NCBI GenBank assembly: GCA_000802095.1
Contig: JUEB01000033.1
Location: 248,001-312,000 of the forward strand
Direction: 5' to 3'
Origin: Peptococcaceae bacterium BICA1-7
GTDB taxonomy: Bacteria > Bacillota > Desulfotomaculia > Desulfotomaculales > Desulfocucumaceae
DNA length: 64,000 nucleotides
Each line of letters starts with the position of its first letter. Positions within the stretch are counted from its first letter, which is position 1. This document shows, piece by piece, positions 17,748 through 26,660 of this stretch. The notes beneath the pieces were generated by a model, which was not told the origin of the DNA, searched no databases, and saw nothing but the letters and a program-made list of their open reading frames with translations. A program made the translations under genes and the position numbers.

Positions 17748-19205
17748 CTATTCCTCCCGGTCAATGCCGGAAATAATCCTGGCCAGCTTTTTCTTGTGCT
17801 CCAGGTTGGCCTGCCGGGCTATCATAATCCTCTGGGCCTGGGGCGAGCCGGCGCCGTGCATTGACTCTGTGCGGTATCCCACCGCGGCGCAGCCCAGGGT
17901 GATGTTTTCTACCAGCCGGAGCATTCTCATACGGTGCTCGGTGGGCACCCCGGCCACACCTTTAAGATATTTTTCAATATACGGACCTATTTCAGGGTGG
18001 CGGAAGTCCTTTTCTGAGGGCATTGTCACCATCAGCCCGCCGGCGATATCTTCAGCCAGCCTGGCAATCTCATAGGGATAGCGGGTTACATTCTGCTTGC
18101 ACACGTTGGCCAGGAGCATGTCTATTAAATAGGTGCCCGAGGGAGTGCGGTGACCCTGGCAGGAGCAGGCAATACCACAGGAGTAAAGGGTTTCGTTCAG
18201 GTGGATCATCTCGATGATCTTATCCTTGACATGGGACGCCCCGGCGGCGCCATTATACTCCGCCATCTGGGCTGCCGCGCCGATCAGAACGTCGCCTACC
18301 CCTACCTTGCACCCTCCGTAGCTCTGGCGGTGGTAGCCGGCAAAGCGCTCCACCAGCGCGCCTGAGAATTGGAACTCCCGGCACATAAACACCCTGTCCC
18401 GGGGCACAAACACATCGTCAAATACCACCAGCGCCTCCTGGCCTCCGTACAGGGCATTGCCCACATCAATGGAGGAGCCCTCCAGCTTTCTGGTATCGCA
18501 GGACTGGCGACCGTATATATAGGTAATGCCGGATGAGTCGCTGGGTATGGCAAAAGACACCGCGTAGTCCTTATCGGCCTCAGTCATGGCCACAGTGGGC
18601 ATAATACAGATTTCATGGGAGTTTATAGCACCGGTCTGGTGCGCCTTGGCTCCGCGCACAACAATGCCGTCGGAATTCTGCGATACAATGCGCAAATACA
18701 TGTCGGGGTCCGGCTGCTGGCTGGGGCGCAGGGAGCGGTCTCCCTTGGGATCGGTCATGGCCCCGTCCACAACCAGATCGTTATCCTGGATATACCTGAG
18801 GAAGCTGCGGAAGTTAGCGTGATATTTAGTGCCCAGCTTAAGATCCATCTCATAGGTTACACTGTCCAGGGCATTAATGGCGTCCATGCCCACACAGCGC
18901 TGAAAGCAGGTGGCTGTTTTCTGACCCATCAGGCGCTGCATCTTGACCTTGTTGACAAGGTCTCCGGCGCTCTGGTGCAGGTGTGTAAAGCGGTTTATTC
19001 TTTCTCCGCTCAGGCTGGAGGCCACCGTCATGAGACTGCTGTGGGCATCATTTTGTGCCAGCTCATAAGTTTTGGCGACCGAGTTGATAGAGGGCCGGAT
19101 GACTGGATGATCTACAATATTCTGTACTTTCTCCCCAAACATCCACACTTTAAGGTCCAGCTTTCTTAAGCTCTCCAGGTATTTTTCCGCAGTTTTTAAA
19201 GCCAC
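17748..19205 (-). CDS. abfD: 4-hydroxybutyryl-CoA dehydratase / vinylacetyl-CoA isomerase
   Basis: A 485-residue enzyme of the 4-hydroxyphenylacetate-3-hydroxylase flavoprotein fold. It converts 4-hydroxybutyryl-CoA to crotonyl-CoA using FAD and a [4Fe-4S] cluster. The four cluster ligands known for the Clostridium aminobutyricum enzyme (Cys99, Cys103, His292, Cys299) are matched here by Cys100 and Cys104 (TATCFQRCVG) and by His292 and Cys299 (YHRQSYGGC). This sets it apart from simple hydroxylases. The length equals that of the known enzyme. The GTG start follows AAAGGAGGAAGG. It is first in an operon behind a sigma-54 promoter at 19303-19318, divergent from an acyl-CoA dehydrogenase gene. 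Confidence 0.92.
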   Translation of the reverse strand: MALKTAEKYLESLRKLDLKVWMFGEKVQNIVDHPVIRPSINSVAKTYELAQNDAHSSLMTVASSLSGERINRFTHLHQSAGDLVNKVKMQRLMGQKTATCFQRCVGMDAINALDSVTYEMDLKLGTKYHANFRSFLRYIQDNDLVVDGAMTDPKGDRSLRPSQQPDPDMYLRIVSQNSDGIVVRGAKAHQTGAINSHEICIMPTVAMTEADKDYAVSFAIPSDSSGITYIYGRQSCDTRKLEGSSIDVGNALYGGQEALVVFDDVFVPRDRVFMCREFQFSGALVERFAGYHRQSYGGCKVGVGDVLIGAAAQMAEYNGAAGASHVKDKIIEMIHLNETLYSCGIACSCQGHRTPSGTYLIDMLLANVCKQNVTRYPYEIARLAEDIAGGLMVTMPSEKDFRHPEIGPYIEKYLKGVAGVPTEHRMRMLRLVENITLGCAAVGYRTESMHGAGSPQAQRIMIARQANLEHKKKLARIISGIDREE

Positions 19206-19302
19206 AGTCCTTCCTCCTTTAAACCGGGTATAGGTGGTACTTCCTGTCAGACTAGCTTCTTTTTATTGGAGACAGGAAAAGACACATCATTATAATTCTT
19301 GT

Positions 19303-19318
19303 TGCAAAAAAAGTGCCT
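19303..19318 (-). promoter_or_regulatory. sigma-54 promoter of the abfD operon
   Basis: On the minus strand AGGCAC-TTTTT-TTGCA gives GG and GC with exactly ten bases between, the -24/-12 pattern. The predicted start is near 19291, about 86 bases before the GTG. Confidence 0.75.
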
Positions 19319-19345
19319 TTAATATTGCCGGTAAACGGTTCTGTC

Positions 19346-19360
19346 AGGTACAATTCTTGC
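19346..19360 (+). promoter_or_regulatory. sigma-54 promoter of the acyl-CoA dehydrogenase operon
   Basis: AGGTAC-AATTC-TTGC has GG-N10-GC spacing. It lies 27 bases from the divergent sigma-54 promoter at 19303-19318, and transcription would begin near 19371. The ATG is at 19399. Confidence 0.7.
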
Positions 19361-19398
19361 GAGCATTTTAAAAACAATTACACTTCGGAGGTAATAAT

Positions 19399-20556
19399 AT
19401 GAATTTTGACCTGAGTGAAGAATTGAATGACATTCGAAAGGTGGCCAGGGATTTTGCTCTGAGGGAAATACAGCCCACCGTGGATGAGGACGACAGGGCA
19501 CACCGCTTTCGCAGGGATATAGTGGATAAAATGGCTGAGCTGGGCTTTTTCGGCACTGCCATACCGGAGGAGTACGGCGGCAACAACATGGGCTTTTTGG
19601 CCGGCGCCATCATAGCCGAGGAAATAGCCCGGGTGCATAGCTCCATGCGCCTGCCCTTCAACATGAATATGAATGGGCCCGCCCTTACTATTCTGAAGTT
19701 CGGCAGCAGGGAATTAAAGAATAAGTATATTCCCGGACTGGTTGACGCCCGGATACTGGGTTGCTTTGCCATTACCGAGCCTGATACCGGGTCGGATGTG
19801 GCCTCAATGAAGGCAAAAGCCATCCGTGAAGGAGAACATTATGTTTTAAGCGGCAGTAAGATCTGGATATCCAATGCCCCCGTAGCGGATATTGCGCTGG
19901 TTTATGCCTACACCGACCCGGGCCGGAAGGTAAAGGGCATGTCGGCCTTCATAGTGGAAATGAGCTCTCCCGGCATAAGTGTGGAGCCCATAACAGAAAA
20001 GCTTGGCACCTGGTCTGCTCCGGTAGGAACCATCACCTTTGAGAACTGCCTGGTTCCGGCTGCCAACCTGGTTGGGGAAGAGGGCGATGGCTTTAAAATA
20101 TGCATGTCCCAGCTGGATGACACCCGCCTGGGCTGTATGGCCGGCGGGATCGGCGTGGCCCAGGCCTGCCTGGACGCCGCTATAGCCTATGCCAACGAGC
20201 GCCACCAGTTCGGACAGCCCATCGGTAAGTTTCAGATGATTCAGGACATGATCGCCCAGATGGTGGTGGAGGTGGAGGCCGCCAGACTTTTGGTATACCG
20301 GGCAGCCTTTTTGAGGGACAGGGGAGTGGTCTGCACCAGGGAGATTTCCATCGCCAAATATGCTTCCGGCGAGGCCGCCAACAAGTGTGCCGACCTGGCC
20401 ATGAAAATTTACGGGGCCTATGGCTATTCCGAGGAGTACCCGGTGGCCAGGTACTACCGTGATGCAAAGTCCTACCAGATTGTTGAGGGGACCAGCAATG
20501 TGCAAAAAATAATTATTTCCAATGATGCCCTGGGCTATCGCAGGGCCAACCGATGA
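19399..20556 (+). CDS. acyl-CoA dehydrogenase (short-chain type)
   Basis: A 385-residue flavoenzyme that introduces the 2,3-double bond into an acyl-CoA and passes electrons to ETF. The signature CFAITEPDTGSDVASM is at residues about 117-132. The C-terminal YQIVEGTSNVQK places the catalytic glutamate in the SCAD/butyryl-CoA position. It is the first gene of a rightward operon with two MaoC-like hydratase genes and lies divergent from abfD. CGGAGG precedes the ATG. Its substrate may be butyryl-CoA, glutaryl-CoA or a branched acyl-CoA; this is not determined. Confidence 0.92.
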   Translation: MNFDLSEELNDIRKVARDFALREIQPTVDEDDRAHRFRRDIVDKMAELGFFGTAIPEEYGGNNMGFLAGAIIAEEIARVHSSMRLPFNMNMNGPALTILKFGSRELKNKYIPGLVDARILGCFAITEPDTGSDVASMKAKAIREGEHYVLSGSKIWISNAPVADIALVYAYTDPGRKVKGMSAFIVEMSSPGISVEPITEKLGTWSAPVGTITFENCLVPAANLVGEEGDGFKICMSQLDDTRLGCMAGGIGVAQACLDAAIAYANERHQFGQPIGKFQMIQDMIAQMVVEVEAARLLVYRAAFLRDRGVVCTREISIAKYASGEAANKCADLAMKIYGAYGYSEEYPVARYYRDAKSYQIVEGTSNVQKIIISNDALGYRRANR

Positions 20557-20632
20557 TGGAACTTATTTCAATTTGAAACAGGACTGTTAAGTTTTAAAAC
20601 AAAAACGGTACTGATTTAAAAGGAGGCAATAC

Positions 20633-21085
20633 ATGGCCGCGCTGGATAAGAAGGGTCTGAAATTTAAAGAGTACACCATGACGGTTGAGCGGGGAAAGAT
20701 AAAGGAGCTGGCCGGGGCCATAGGCGACCCAAACCCAATATACTCCGACGCCGGGGCGGCAAAGGCCGCCGGGTATCGCGATATTACCATACCGCCCACC
20801 TTTATGCAGGTTATTGACATGTGGAGCGGGGTATTAGGTTTTGAAGAACAGTGCAGGGCGCTGGAAATGAATCCGTTAAAGGTTCTTCACGGGGAGCAGG
20901 AGTTCGAGTACCTGGCGGATATTTATCCCGGTGATGTGATCAGCGGGGCTGCCAGGGTGGCCAATGTGGCTGTGCGCACCGGGAGCTCCGGGGGGATGAA
21001 TATATTCAAGCTGGAGACAAGATATACCAATCAGCACGGCCAGCTGGTTATGGTTTCCAGGGCCAGTATTATAGAGAGGCACTAG
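20633..21085 (+). CDS. MaoC-like hydratase subunit, N-terminal FAS1-type dehydratase domain
   Basis: A 150-residue hot-dog-fold protein matching the MaoC dehydratase N-terminal (FAS1_DH_region / HadA-type) family: GKIKELAGAIGDPNPIYSD, PPTFMQVIDMW and LHGEQEFEYLADIYPGDVISG. The small second partner follows 11 bases downstream, so the pair should form a heterodimeric (R)-specific enoyl-CoA hydratase or 3-hydroxyacyl dehydratase. The start follows AAAGGAGG. Confidence 0.85.
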   Translation: MAALDKKGLKFKEYTMTVERGKIKELAGAIGDPNPIYSDAGAAKAAGYRDITIPPTFMQVIDMWSGVLGFEEQCRALEMNPLKVLHGEQEFEYLADIYPGDVISGAARVANVAVRTGSSGGMNIFKLETRYTNQHGQLVMVSRASIIERH

Positions 21086-21096
21086 GAGGTGCGGAT

Positions 21097-21501
21097 ATGG
21101 GTACAGTATTTTCGGCCGGGGATTCCTTCCCGGATTATAAAAAAGCTCCGGTGAGCCGCTTGCAGCTGGTTAAATTTGCCGGGGCTTCGGGGGACTTCAA
21201 CACCATTCACCTCTTCAGTGAGGCGGGGGAAAAGGCCGGCGCAGGCGGCGTCATTGCTCATGGAATGCTGGTGATGGGCATGGTGGGGGAGGCTATAGCC
21301 CACTGGGTGCCCAGAAAGGCGCTGAAGAAGATGTCGGTGCGCTTTAAGGGGATGACCCTGCCCGGAGATGAGATAACAGTGTCCGGTAAGGTAGCCGACG
21401 TTATCAAAAATGGTGAAGAAACCAGTATTATATGCAAGGTAACGGCAAAAGACCAAAACGGCCAGGTGAAAATCACCGGAAGCTTTGAGGCCCTTGTATG
21501 A
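21097..21501 (+). CDS. MaoC-like dehydratase subunit carrying the hydratase-2 motif
   Basis: A 134-residue hot-dog protein. The active-site motif FAGASGDFNTIHLFSEAGEKAGAGGVIAHGML contains the Asp and His of the R-hydratase family (near residues 31 and 36). The preceding gene encodes the N-terminal-type partner. Together they resemble HadA/HadB-like two-subunit hydratases. Their place behind an acyl-CoA dehydrogenase suggests hydration of the enoyl-CoA it produces, with the R rather than S stereochemistry expected for a crotonase. Confidence 0.87.
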   Translation: MGTVFSAGDSFPDYKKAPVSRLQLVKFAGASGDFNTIHLFSEAGEKAGAGGVIAHGMLVMGMVGEAIAHWVPRKALKKMSVRFKGMTLPGDEITVSGKVADVIKNGEETSIICKVTAKDQNGQVKITGSFEALV

Positions 21502-21513
21502 AAGAAGCTTAAG

Positions 21514-21677
21514 GGTCCTTTTAAAAACCACAGAGGGCACAGAGGACAACAGAGAATAATAGGTACTACTATGTGGTCTTTAGGCCATATGTTTAAAAAT
21601 TTATTAAAAATCTTCTTAAGCATTCCGTACGGGCTAAAAGCTCTGTGTGCTCTGTGTGCTCTGTGGTTTATAAGGAC
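21514..21677. repeat. MITE-like inverted-repeat element, copy A
   Basis: A 164-bp element with imperfect inverted ends. The left end reads GGTCCTTTTAAAAACCACAG and continues with CAGAG repeats. The right end is its complement, rich in CTCTGTG. It lies between the convergent hydratase and livF genes. Copy B (52952-53111) has the same size, ends and internal landmarks, and a right-half copy is at 51441-51491. Confidence 0.7.
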
Positions 21678-21692
21678 ATGCATTATCAGTAT

Positions 21693-22406
21693 TTACGCCC
21701 CTATGTAGGCCTGTCTTATTTGCTCATTACCGGCTATATCCTGGCTGCTGCCTGACATTACCACCGCGCCGCTTTCCATGACATAGGCGCGGTGGGCTAT
21801 TTTTAGGGCTGTATAGGCGTTCTGCTCTGCCAGTAATATGGTGGTCCCCTCACGGTTGATGGCCTCTATTGTATCAAACATCTGCTGCACTACCAGGGGG
21901 GCCAGGCCCATGGAGGGCTCATCCAGAAGCAGCACCCCGGGGCGGGCCATCAAGGCCCTTCCGATGGCTACCATCTGCTGCTGCCCTCCGCTTAGGGACC
22001 CGGCGGGGTCGTTTTCTTTTTCCTTAAGTATGGGATACAGGCTGTACACGTATGCAAGGGATTTTTCCACTCCCTTTTTATCCTTCCGGCAGGTGTAGGC
22101 CCCCAGCAGCAGGTTTTTGTAGACCGACATTTGGGCAAACAGCCTTCTTCCCTCTGCGCACTGTGAAATGCCGTGCCTCACTATCTGGCTGGGGCTTAAG
22201 CCTGATATCTTTTTCCCCTGCAGTGTAATCACTCCGCCGGAGGGCCTTAAAAGACCGCTGATGGTTTTCAAAAGGGTGGTCTTTCCCGCTCCGTTAGCCC
22301 CCAGGAGGACCAGAAGCTCCCCCTGCCGCACCTCCATGCTTACGCTTCTTAAGGCCATAAAGCTTCCGAATGAGACAGACAGATTTTCCAGCTCAAGCAA
22401 CCTCAT
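21693..22406 (-). CDS. livF: branched-chain amino acid-type ABC transporter ATPase
   Basis: A 237-residue LivF-type ATP-binding protein. Walker A is GANGAGKTT, signature LSGGQQQM, Walker B VLLLDEPSMGLAP and H-loop region ILLAEQN. The ATG at 22406 overlaps the end of livG by 14 bases and has GGGGGG just upstream; an in-frame TTG at 22427 is less likely. It is the last gene of the Liv operon. Liv-type systems take up branched amino acids but also amides, urea and aromatic acids. The acyl-CoA context suggests an organic acid substrate, by inference. Confidence 0.93.
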   Translation of the reverse strand: MRLLELENLSVSFGSFMALRSVSMEVRQGELLVLLGANGAGKTTLLKTISGLLRPSGGVITLQGKKISGLSPSQIVRHGISQCAEGRRLFAQMSVYKNLLLGAYTCRKDKKGVEKSLAYVYSLYPILKEKENDPAGSLSGGQQQMVAIGRALMARPGVLLLDEPSMGLAPLVVQQMFDTIEAINREGTTILLAEQNAYTALKIAHRAYVMESGAVVMSGSSQDIAGNEQIRQAYIGA

Positions 22407-23163
22407 TACCCCCCAAATAGGCCTCAATTACCCGCAGGTCGCTTTGTATCTCCCCGGGGGTGCCCTCTGCAATTTTCATTCCGTAGTTAAGCACAGTGAT
22501 GCGGTCCGCCAGGTTCATCACCATTTTCATCTTGTGCTCAATAAGGCAAACAGTAATGCCGGAATCCCTGATCTTGTTTATTAAATGCATAAGTGACTCG
22601 GTTTCGTTGAAGTTGATCCCGGCGGCCGGCTCGTCAAGCAGCAGCAGCCTGGGGCGGGTAGCCAGGGCCAGCCCTATGGCCAGACGCTTTTTAGCCTCCT
22701 GGGAAATGCTGTCCACAGGTCTTGAGGCCGCTTCGCCAAGACCCACAAAGTCAAGAATCTCCCGGGCGTTATCCAGGCTTTCCCGCTCTTCCCGCCTGGC
22801 CCGGGAGGTTTTGAATATAGAGTCCATAAAGTTCATGCGGGTACGGAGCCGGTTGCCTATAATTAGATTGTCGATAACCAGGCTGTTGGGAAAAAGGTGA
22901 GTGGTCTGAAATGTCCTGGCTATTCCTTTAAGGGCTACAGCATGGGCCGGAAGCCCGGTGATTTCTTCTTCAGAAAAGACAATTCTTCCACCGGAGGGTG
23001 GTAAAAAGCCGCTGATGAGGTTGAAAAAGGTGGATTTGCCCGCGCCGTTTGGGCCGATAACGGCCATTATTTCTCCTTTTTGCACATTAAAGTCCACGGT
23101 GGAGACCGCGCTTAGCCCGCCAAAGGTTTTGGTAAGGGACTCTGTATTTAGTATCAATGTCAT
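22393..23163 (-). CDS. livG: branched-chain amino acid-type ABC transporter ATPase
   Basis: A 256-residue LivG-type ATPase. Walker A is GPNGAGKSTFFN, signature ISQEAKKRLAI (a relaxed LSxGxxR version typical of LivG), Walker B LLLLDEPAAGIN and H-loop VCLIEHKM. The C-terminus (AEGTPGEIQSDLRVIEAYLG) is the usual LivG tail. It overlaps livM by one base and livF by 14 bases, so translation is coupled across the operon. Confidence 0.94.
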   Translation of the reverse strand: MTLILNTESLTKTFGGLSAVSTVDFNVQKGEIMAVIGPNGAGKSTFFNLISGFLPPSGGRIVFSEEEITGLPAHAVALKGIARTFQTTHLFPNSLVIDNLIIGNRLRTRMNFMDSIFKTSRARREERESLDNAREILDFVGLGEAASRPVDSISQEAKKRLAIGLALATRPRLLLLDEPAAGINFNETESLMHLINKIRDSGITVCLIEHKMKMVMNLADRITVLNYGMKIAEGTPGEIQSDLRVIEAYLGGNEVA

Positions 23164-24224
23164 TACCCCCGTAGCTCTTCAGATTTAGTCTTTGCATGAT
23201 CAGCTGCCAATACCGGCGGGGCTTCCTTGTGGGCGGCCCTGGGCTGTTTTTTTAAGCGGATCCGGTTTTTCAGGCTGTAATAGCCGCCTGTGATGCCTCG
23301 CGGGAAAAACATAACCACCAGTATTAAAAATGGCCCAAAAACCACATATCTGTATGACTGCATAAACTGCAGGCTTTCGGTCACGGTATTGACCAGGAGC
23401 GCTCCCACCAGGGGCCCCGCCAGGGTGCCCTGACCTCCTATGAGCAGCATAAGAAGAAATTCGAAGGTCATGTTGGGGTGGCTCATGGGCGGGCCGAGGA
23501 ATCTGATATATCCGGCAAAAAGCGCACCGGCAAGGCCGGCGAAGAAGGCTGATATGACAAAGGAAAGAAGTTTACTGGTAAAGACGTTGATGCCAATGGT
23601 GGAGGCCAGTTCCTCGCTGTTCCTGATGGCCATGAAGGTCCTGCCCACCATAGAATTAATTATTCTGTTCATTACAAATATAGTAAACACCAGACATAAA
23701 AGCACCAGGTAGTACTGCGCATTTAAGTCGGTGAAAACTATTGAGCCTCCTCCGGGCAGAGGTATGGGGTTGGGCGGGGGCACCCCAATGAGCCCCCTTA
23801 CTCCCTCGGTAAGTGAGTCCCAGTGCTCGATGGTCAGGAATAGGATCAGTCCCACACAAAGGGAAAAGATTGTGAAATAGTGGGATTTCAGCCTCAGGGA
23901 GATTAATCCCACCAGTATTCCCGCCAGGGAGGCCAGGATACAGGCGGCAGGCAGGGCCAGCCAGAAGGACCAGTGTAATTTCAGTGTAAGAATTCCCACC
24001 GTGTAGGCGCCGATTCCGTAAAAACCGGCGTGGGCCAGCGATAGCTGCCCTGTGTAGCCCAGTATAAGATTCAGGCCGTAGATGGCAATGGCGTACATGT
24101 AGCACATGATAACCACGTGCAGCAGGTATTTGCTTGTAATGATATAAGGCAGCGCCAGGGCAAGCAGCCCCAGGGCAAGATAAATAGCTTTGCCGGACCG
24201 TAAGCTGTTGATAGAAGGAGTCAC
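23163..24224 (-). CDS. livM: branched-chain amino acid-type ABC transporter permease
   Basis: A 353-residue inner-membrane permease with about nine hydrophobic segments and the LivM family motifs LNLILGYTGQLSLAHAGFYG and LLMLLIGGQGTLAGPLVGA. The C-terminal tail is basic and cytoplasmic. I chose the GTG at 24224, nine bases after AAAGGAGGG, over an upstream TTG that lies before the ribosome binding site. It follows livH with one base between. Confidence 0.93.
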   Translation of the reverse strand: MTPSINSLRSGKAIYLALGLLALALPYIITSKYLLHVVIMCYMYAIAIYGLNLILGYTGQLSLAHAGFYGIGAYTVGILTLKLHWSFWLALPAACILASLAGILVGLISLRLKSHYFTIFSLCVGLILFLTIEHWDSLTEGVRGLIGVPPPNPIPLPGGGSIVFTDLNAQYYLVLLCLVFTIFVMNRIINSMVGRTFMAIRNSEELASTIGINVFTSKLLSFVISAFFAGLAGALFAGYIRFLGPPMSHPNMTFEFLLMLLIGGQGTLAGPLVGALLVNTVTESLQFMQSYRYVVFGPFLILVVMFFPRGITGGYYSLKNRIRLKKQPRAAHKEAPPVLAADHAKTKSEELRG

Positions 24225-24225
24225 C

Positions 24226-25089
24226 TTATCTGCCCTCCTTTGCAAAAAGGCCGGTGGGCCTTATTGAAAGAATTATGACCAGTAGAATGAAGGCCACCAG
24301 GTCCTTGTACTCAGCAGGGAAAACGGTTGCCCCCAGGCTTTCCGCCAGTCCCAGTATGTAGGCGCCCGCCACGGCCCCGGGAATGCTTCCCATGCCCCCA
24401 AGCACTATAATGACAAAGGCCTTTATGATGAGAAGGCCGCCCATTGACGGAAACACCAGGAACAGAGGCCCGGCCAGCCCGGCGGCGGCGGCCGCCAGGG
24501 CCGAGGCCACCCCAAAGGTCATCATGGAAACCATATTGGCGTCTATACCCACCAGGAAGGCTCCTTCCCTGTCCTGGGACATGGCCTCAATGGTGGATCC
24601 GATGAGAGTTTTTTTCATAAAAAGATACAGCGCCCCCATCAGTGCCAGGGCTGAGAAAATAACCACCAGCCGCTGCTGGGTGGCCATGATCCCGAATATG
24701 TTGACCACCTTGTCGAATACCTCGGGCATTCTGCGGTAGTCCGCCCCCCACAGCACTGTTGCCCCTGCCTCCAGGAAAAGCAAGGCTCCCACTGCGGCGA
24801 TAAAGCTGTTGGTGGGAGGAGAGTCACGCAGGGGATGGAATACCAGTCTTTCCATAATAATGCCAATAACTGCCAGTATGACCATGGAAATCAGTATGGC
24901 CATCCAGTAGTTAAGCCCGTACAGGGTGCACAAAAAAAGGACACAGTAGGCGCCAACCATGTACAGGTGGCCGTGTGCAAAATTGGGAATGTGCATTATA
25001 CCGTAAATAAGGGTTAGACCAAGGGCTACCAGGCAGTAAATACTGCCCAGAGTTAACCCGTTTAGCAGCTGCTGAAAATATAGTTCCAT
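24226..25089 (-). CDS. livH: branched-chain amino acid-type ABC transporter permease
   Basis: A 287-residue permease with about eight membrane segments. Family marks are LNGLTLGSIYCLVALGLTLIYGIMHIPNFAHG at the N-terminus and KAFVIIVLGGMGSIPGAVAGAY near residue 220. It pairs with LivM to form the transmembrane channel. It is the second gene of the operon, 131 bases after the binding protein, with a stable hairpin in the gap. Confidence 0.94.
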   Translation of the reverse strand: MELYFQQLLNGLTLGSIYCLVALGLTLIYGIMHIPNFAHGHLYMVGAYCVLFLCTLYGLNYWMAILISMVILAVIGIIMERLVFHPLRDSPPTNSFIAAVGALLFLEAGATVLWGADYRRMPEVFDKVVNIFGIMATQQRLVVIFSALALMGALYLFMKKTLIGSTIEAMSQDREGAFLVGIDANMVSMMTFGVASALAAAAAGLAGPLFLVFPSMGGLLIIKAFVIIVLGGMGSIPGAVAGAYILGLAESLGATVFPAEYKDLVAFILLVIILSIRPTGLFAKEGR

Positions 25090-25157
25090 GTTATAAACCC
25101 CCAGATGTTATCCGTAAAAATTGTGCCGGCCTAAAGGCCACCGCTGGGATGGTGTTT

Positions 25158-25192
25158 TGTCAGGGACGGCTGGTTTTCCGGCGCCCCTGACA
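25158..25192 (-). other. intergenic hairpin between livK-like and livH genes
   Basis: TGTCAGGG and CCCTGACA flank a partly paired GC-rich interior. There is no T-tract, so it is more likely an mRNA-stabilising or processing element that raises binding-protein yield over the permeases than a terminator. Confidence 0.5.
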
Positions 25193-25221
25193 GATAAATA
25201 CCAATCAGTTAAATACTATTT

Positions 25222-26418
25222 TTATTCTGTACGGGGAATATCGATTGGGTCACCATACTGGCCGTTTTTGATGTATGCTGCCATACCGAGGTTAGTATAC
25301 CCGCCTTTGGGGCTGACACCCTCAATAGCAATAGGGGCGATGCTTTTATCGAGGGGAAGGACCTGGCGCATGGACTCGAATATTTTGGCCGCGTCCTTGA
25401 CCGTTCCGGCCTTCTCAAGGGCTTTGCCCAGGGCCAGAGCCGTTTCATAGTGCCAGACGTGCTCATAGGTGGGACGCTTTCCATACTTTGTTTTGTAGTC
25501 GCTAACGAATTTATCCCGGGCAGCCTTGTCCGGTCTGGGATTCATGTAATAAGGATATATCCCTATGGCCCCTTCCAGGGCGGGCATGCCGATAATATCT
25601 GCCATGTCTTCAAATTTAGCCTGATCCAGGACTATGAGGCCACCCTTGAAGCCCTGGTCCCGGGCCTGCTTAATCACCATGGCGGTGGGCTGGGAGGCTC
25701 CCCCCACGAAAAGAACTTCCGGTTTGGTGGCCAGCGCTTTGCTGACATATGGGGCGAAATCAGTTTCGGTGTTATAACTGAAGGGGGAGTTGATGGTGAT
25801 TGTGCCGCCGGCTTTTTCCCAGGCGGGAGCGAACAGTGTTCCCCAGTCTTTGCCGTAAGCAGCGTTGCTCTGGATCATGGCCACTTTCTTTCCGTGCTCT
25901 GCCATGGTCTTCTTGATGAAAGGATCTATGTAGCTGTTATAGGGAGGAGGCAGCAGCAGGGTCAGCTTGTTGCCCCGGGCGTACAGTTTGGGCTCACTGC
26001 TGTAGGCGGCGATCAGGAAATTTTCAACCTCGTTGAATTCCTGCATGGCCGCTATGCCGCCGCTGTGGGGGCAGAAAATAATGGAGGCGTTATATTCCTT
26101 GACCAGCCGGCGGGCGTTGGTGGCCGCCTCATTGGGGAGGTAGCGGTCGTCCAGCGAGGTAACCTTTAAAGTGTATTTTTCTCCGGCCACAGTAACTCCT
26201 CCGGAGGCGTTGACCTGTTCCACACCCATTTCAAGACCGGTTAAGATGTCCTTGCCGTAAAAGGCGGCACCGCCGCTAAGCGGTCCGGTAAAGCCTATGT
26301 TCAGCACCTTGGCCTCCTTGGCCTGGCCGGAATCCTTGTCTCCCCCGCCACAGCCTGCGGCTGCCAGAAGGGCAACTGCCAGGGTTAATAAGATCATAAT
26401 TTTAACAAAACGTTTCAT
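25222..26418 (-). CDS. livK: Liv-type ABC transporter substrate-binding lipoprotein
   Basis: A 398-residue extracytoplasmic binding protein. A signal peptide (MKRFVKIMILLTLAVALL) ends in the lipobox AAAGC at about Cys23, followed by a Gly/Asp linker, so it is a lipoprotein. The type I periplasmic-binding fold is recognised by NIGFTGPLSGGAAFYGKDIL and by VKEYNASIIFCPHSGG. The pocket cannot be read for specificity. It heads the liv operon; a sigma-54 promoter match at 26645-26660 would give a leader of over 200 bases. Confidence 0.93.
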   Translation of the reverse strand: MKRFVKIMILLTLAVALLAAAGCGGGDKDSGQAKEAKVLNIGFTGPLSGGAAFYGKDILTGLEMGVEQVNASGGVTVAGEKYTLKVTSLDDRYLPNEAATNARRLVKEYNASIIFCPHSGGIAAMQEFNEVENFLIAAYSSEPKLYARGNKLTLLLPPPYNSYIDPFIKKTMAEHGKKVAMIQSNAAYGKDWGTLFAPAWEKAGGTITINSPFSYNTETDFAPYVSKALATKPEVLFVGGASQPTAMVIKQARDQGFKGGLIVLDQAKFEDMADIIGMPALEGAIGIYPYYMNPRPDKAARDKFVSDYKTKYGKRPTYEHVWHYETALALGKALEKAGTVKDAAKIFESMRQVLPLDKSIAPIAIEGVSPKGGYTNLGMAAYIKNGQYGDPIDIPRTE

Positions 26419-26644
26419 TTAATTACATTCACCTCTCTTAGTATTGATGTCTTTGAGGGCCAGGTAAAAGTATTTGTGATCAGGTCATGGGCAGCGTCAC
26501 CTCCAATACAGTTTATCGTTTAAGTTTCCGCCAAAAAGGTAGTCCCCGGACCTTAAGCATTTTTTCGGGGAATTAACTCAAAAACTGCAAAGATGAATTT
26601 TTATAATTTTATCTTTTGCAAATGTTTTGAATCTTTAATTTATA

Positions 26645-26660
26645 TGCACAATATGTGCCA
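26645..26660 (-). promoter_or_regulatory. sigma-54 promoter of the liv operon
   Basis: On the minus strand TGGCAC-ATATT-GTGCA has GG-N10-GC spacing and a perfect -24 box. Transcription would begin near 26633 and run through a leader with a CCCCG...CGGGG hairpin before the ATG at 26418. Confidence 0.65.

Noticed and set aside
26419-26640. Known riboswitch in the long liv leader
   Set aside because: A CCCCG...CGGGG hairpin is present, but no conserved core of any riboswitch class was found by eye.
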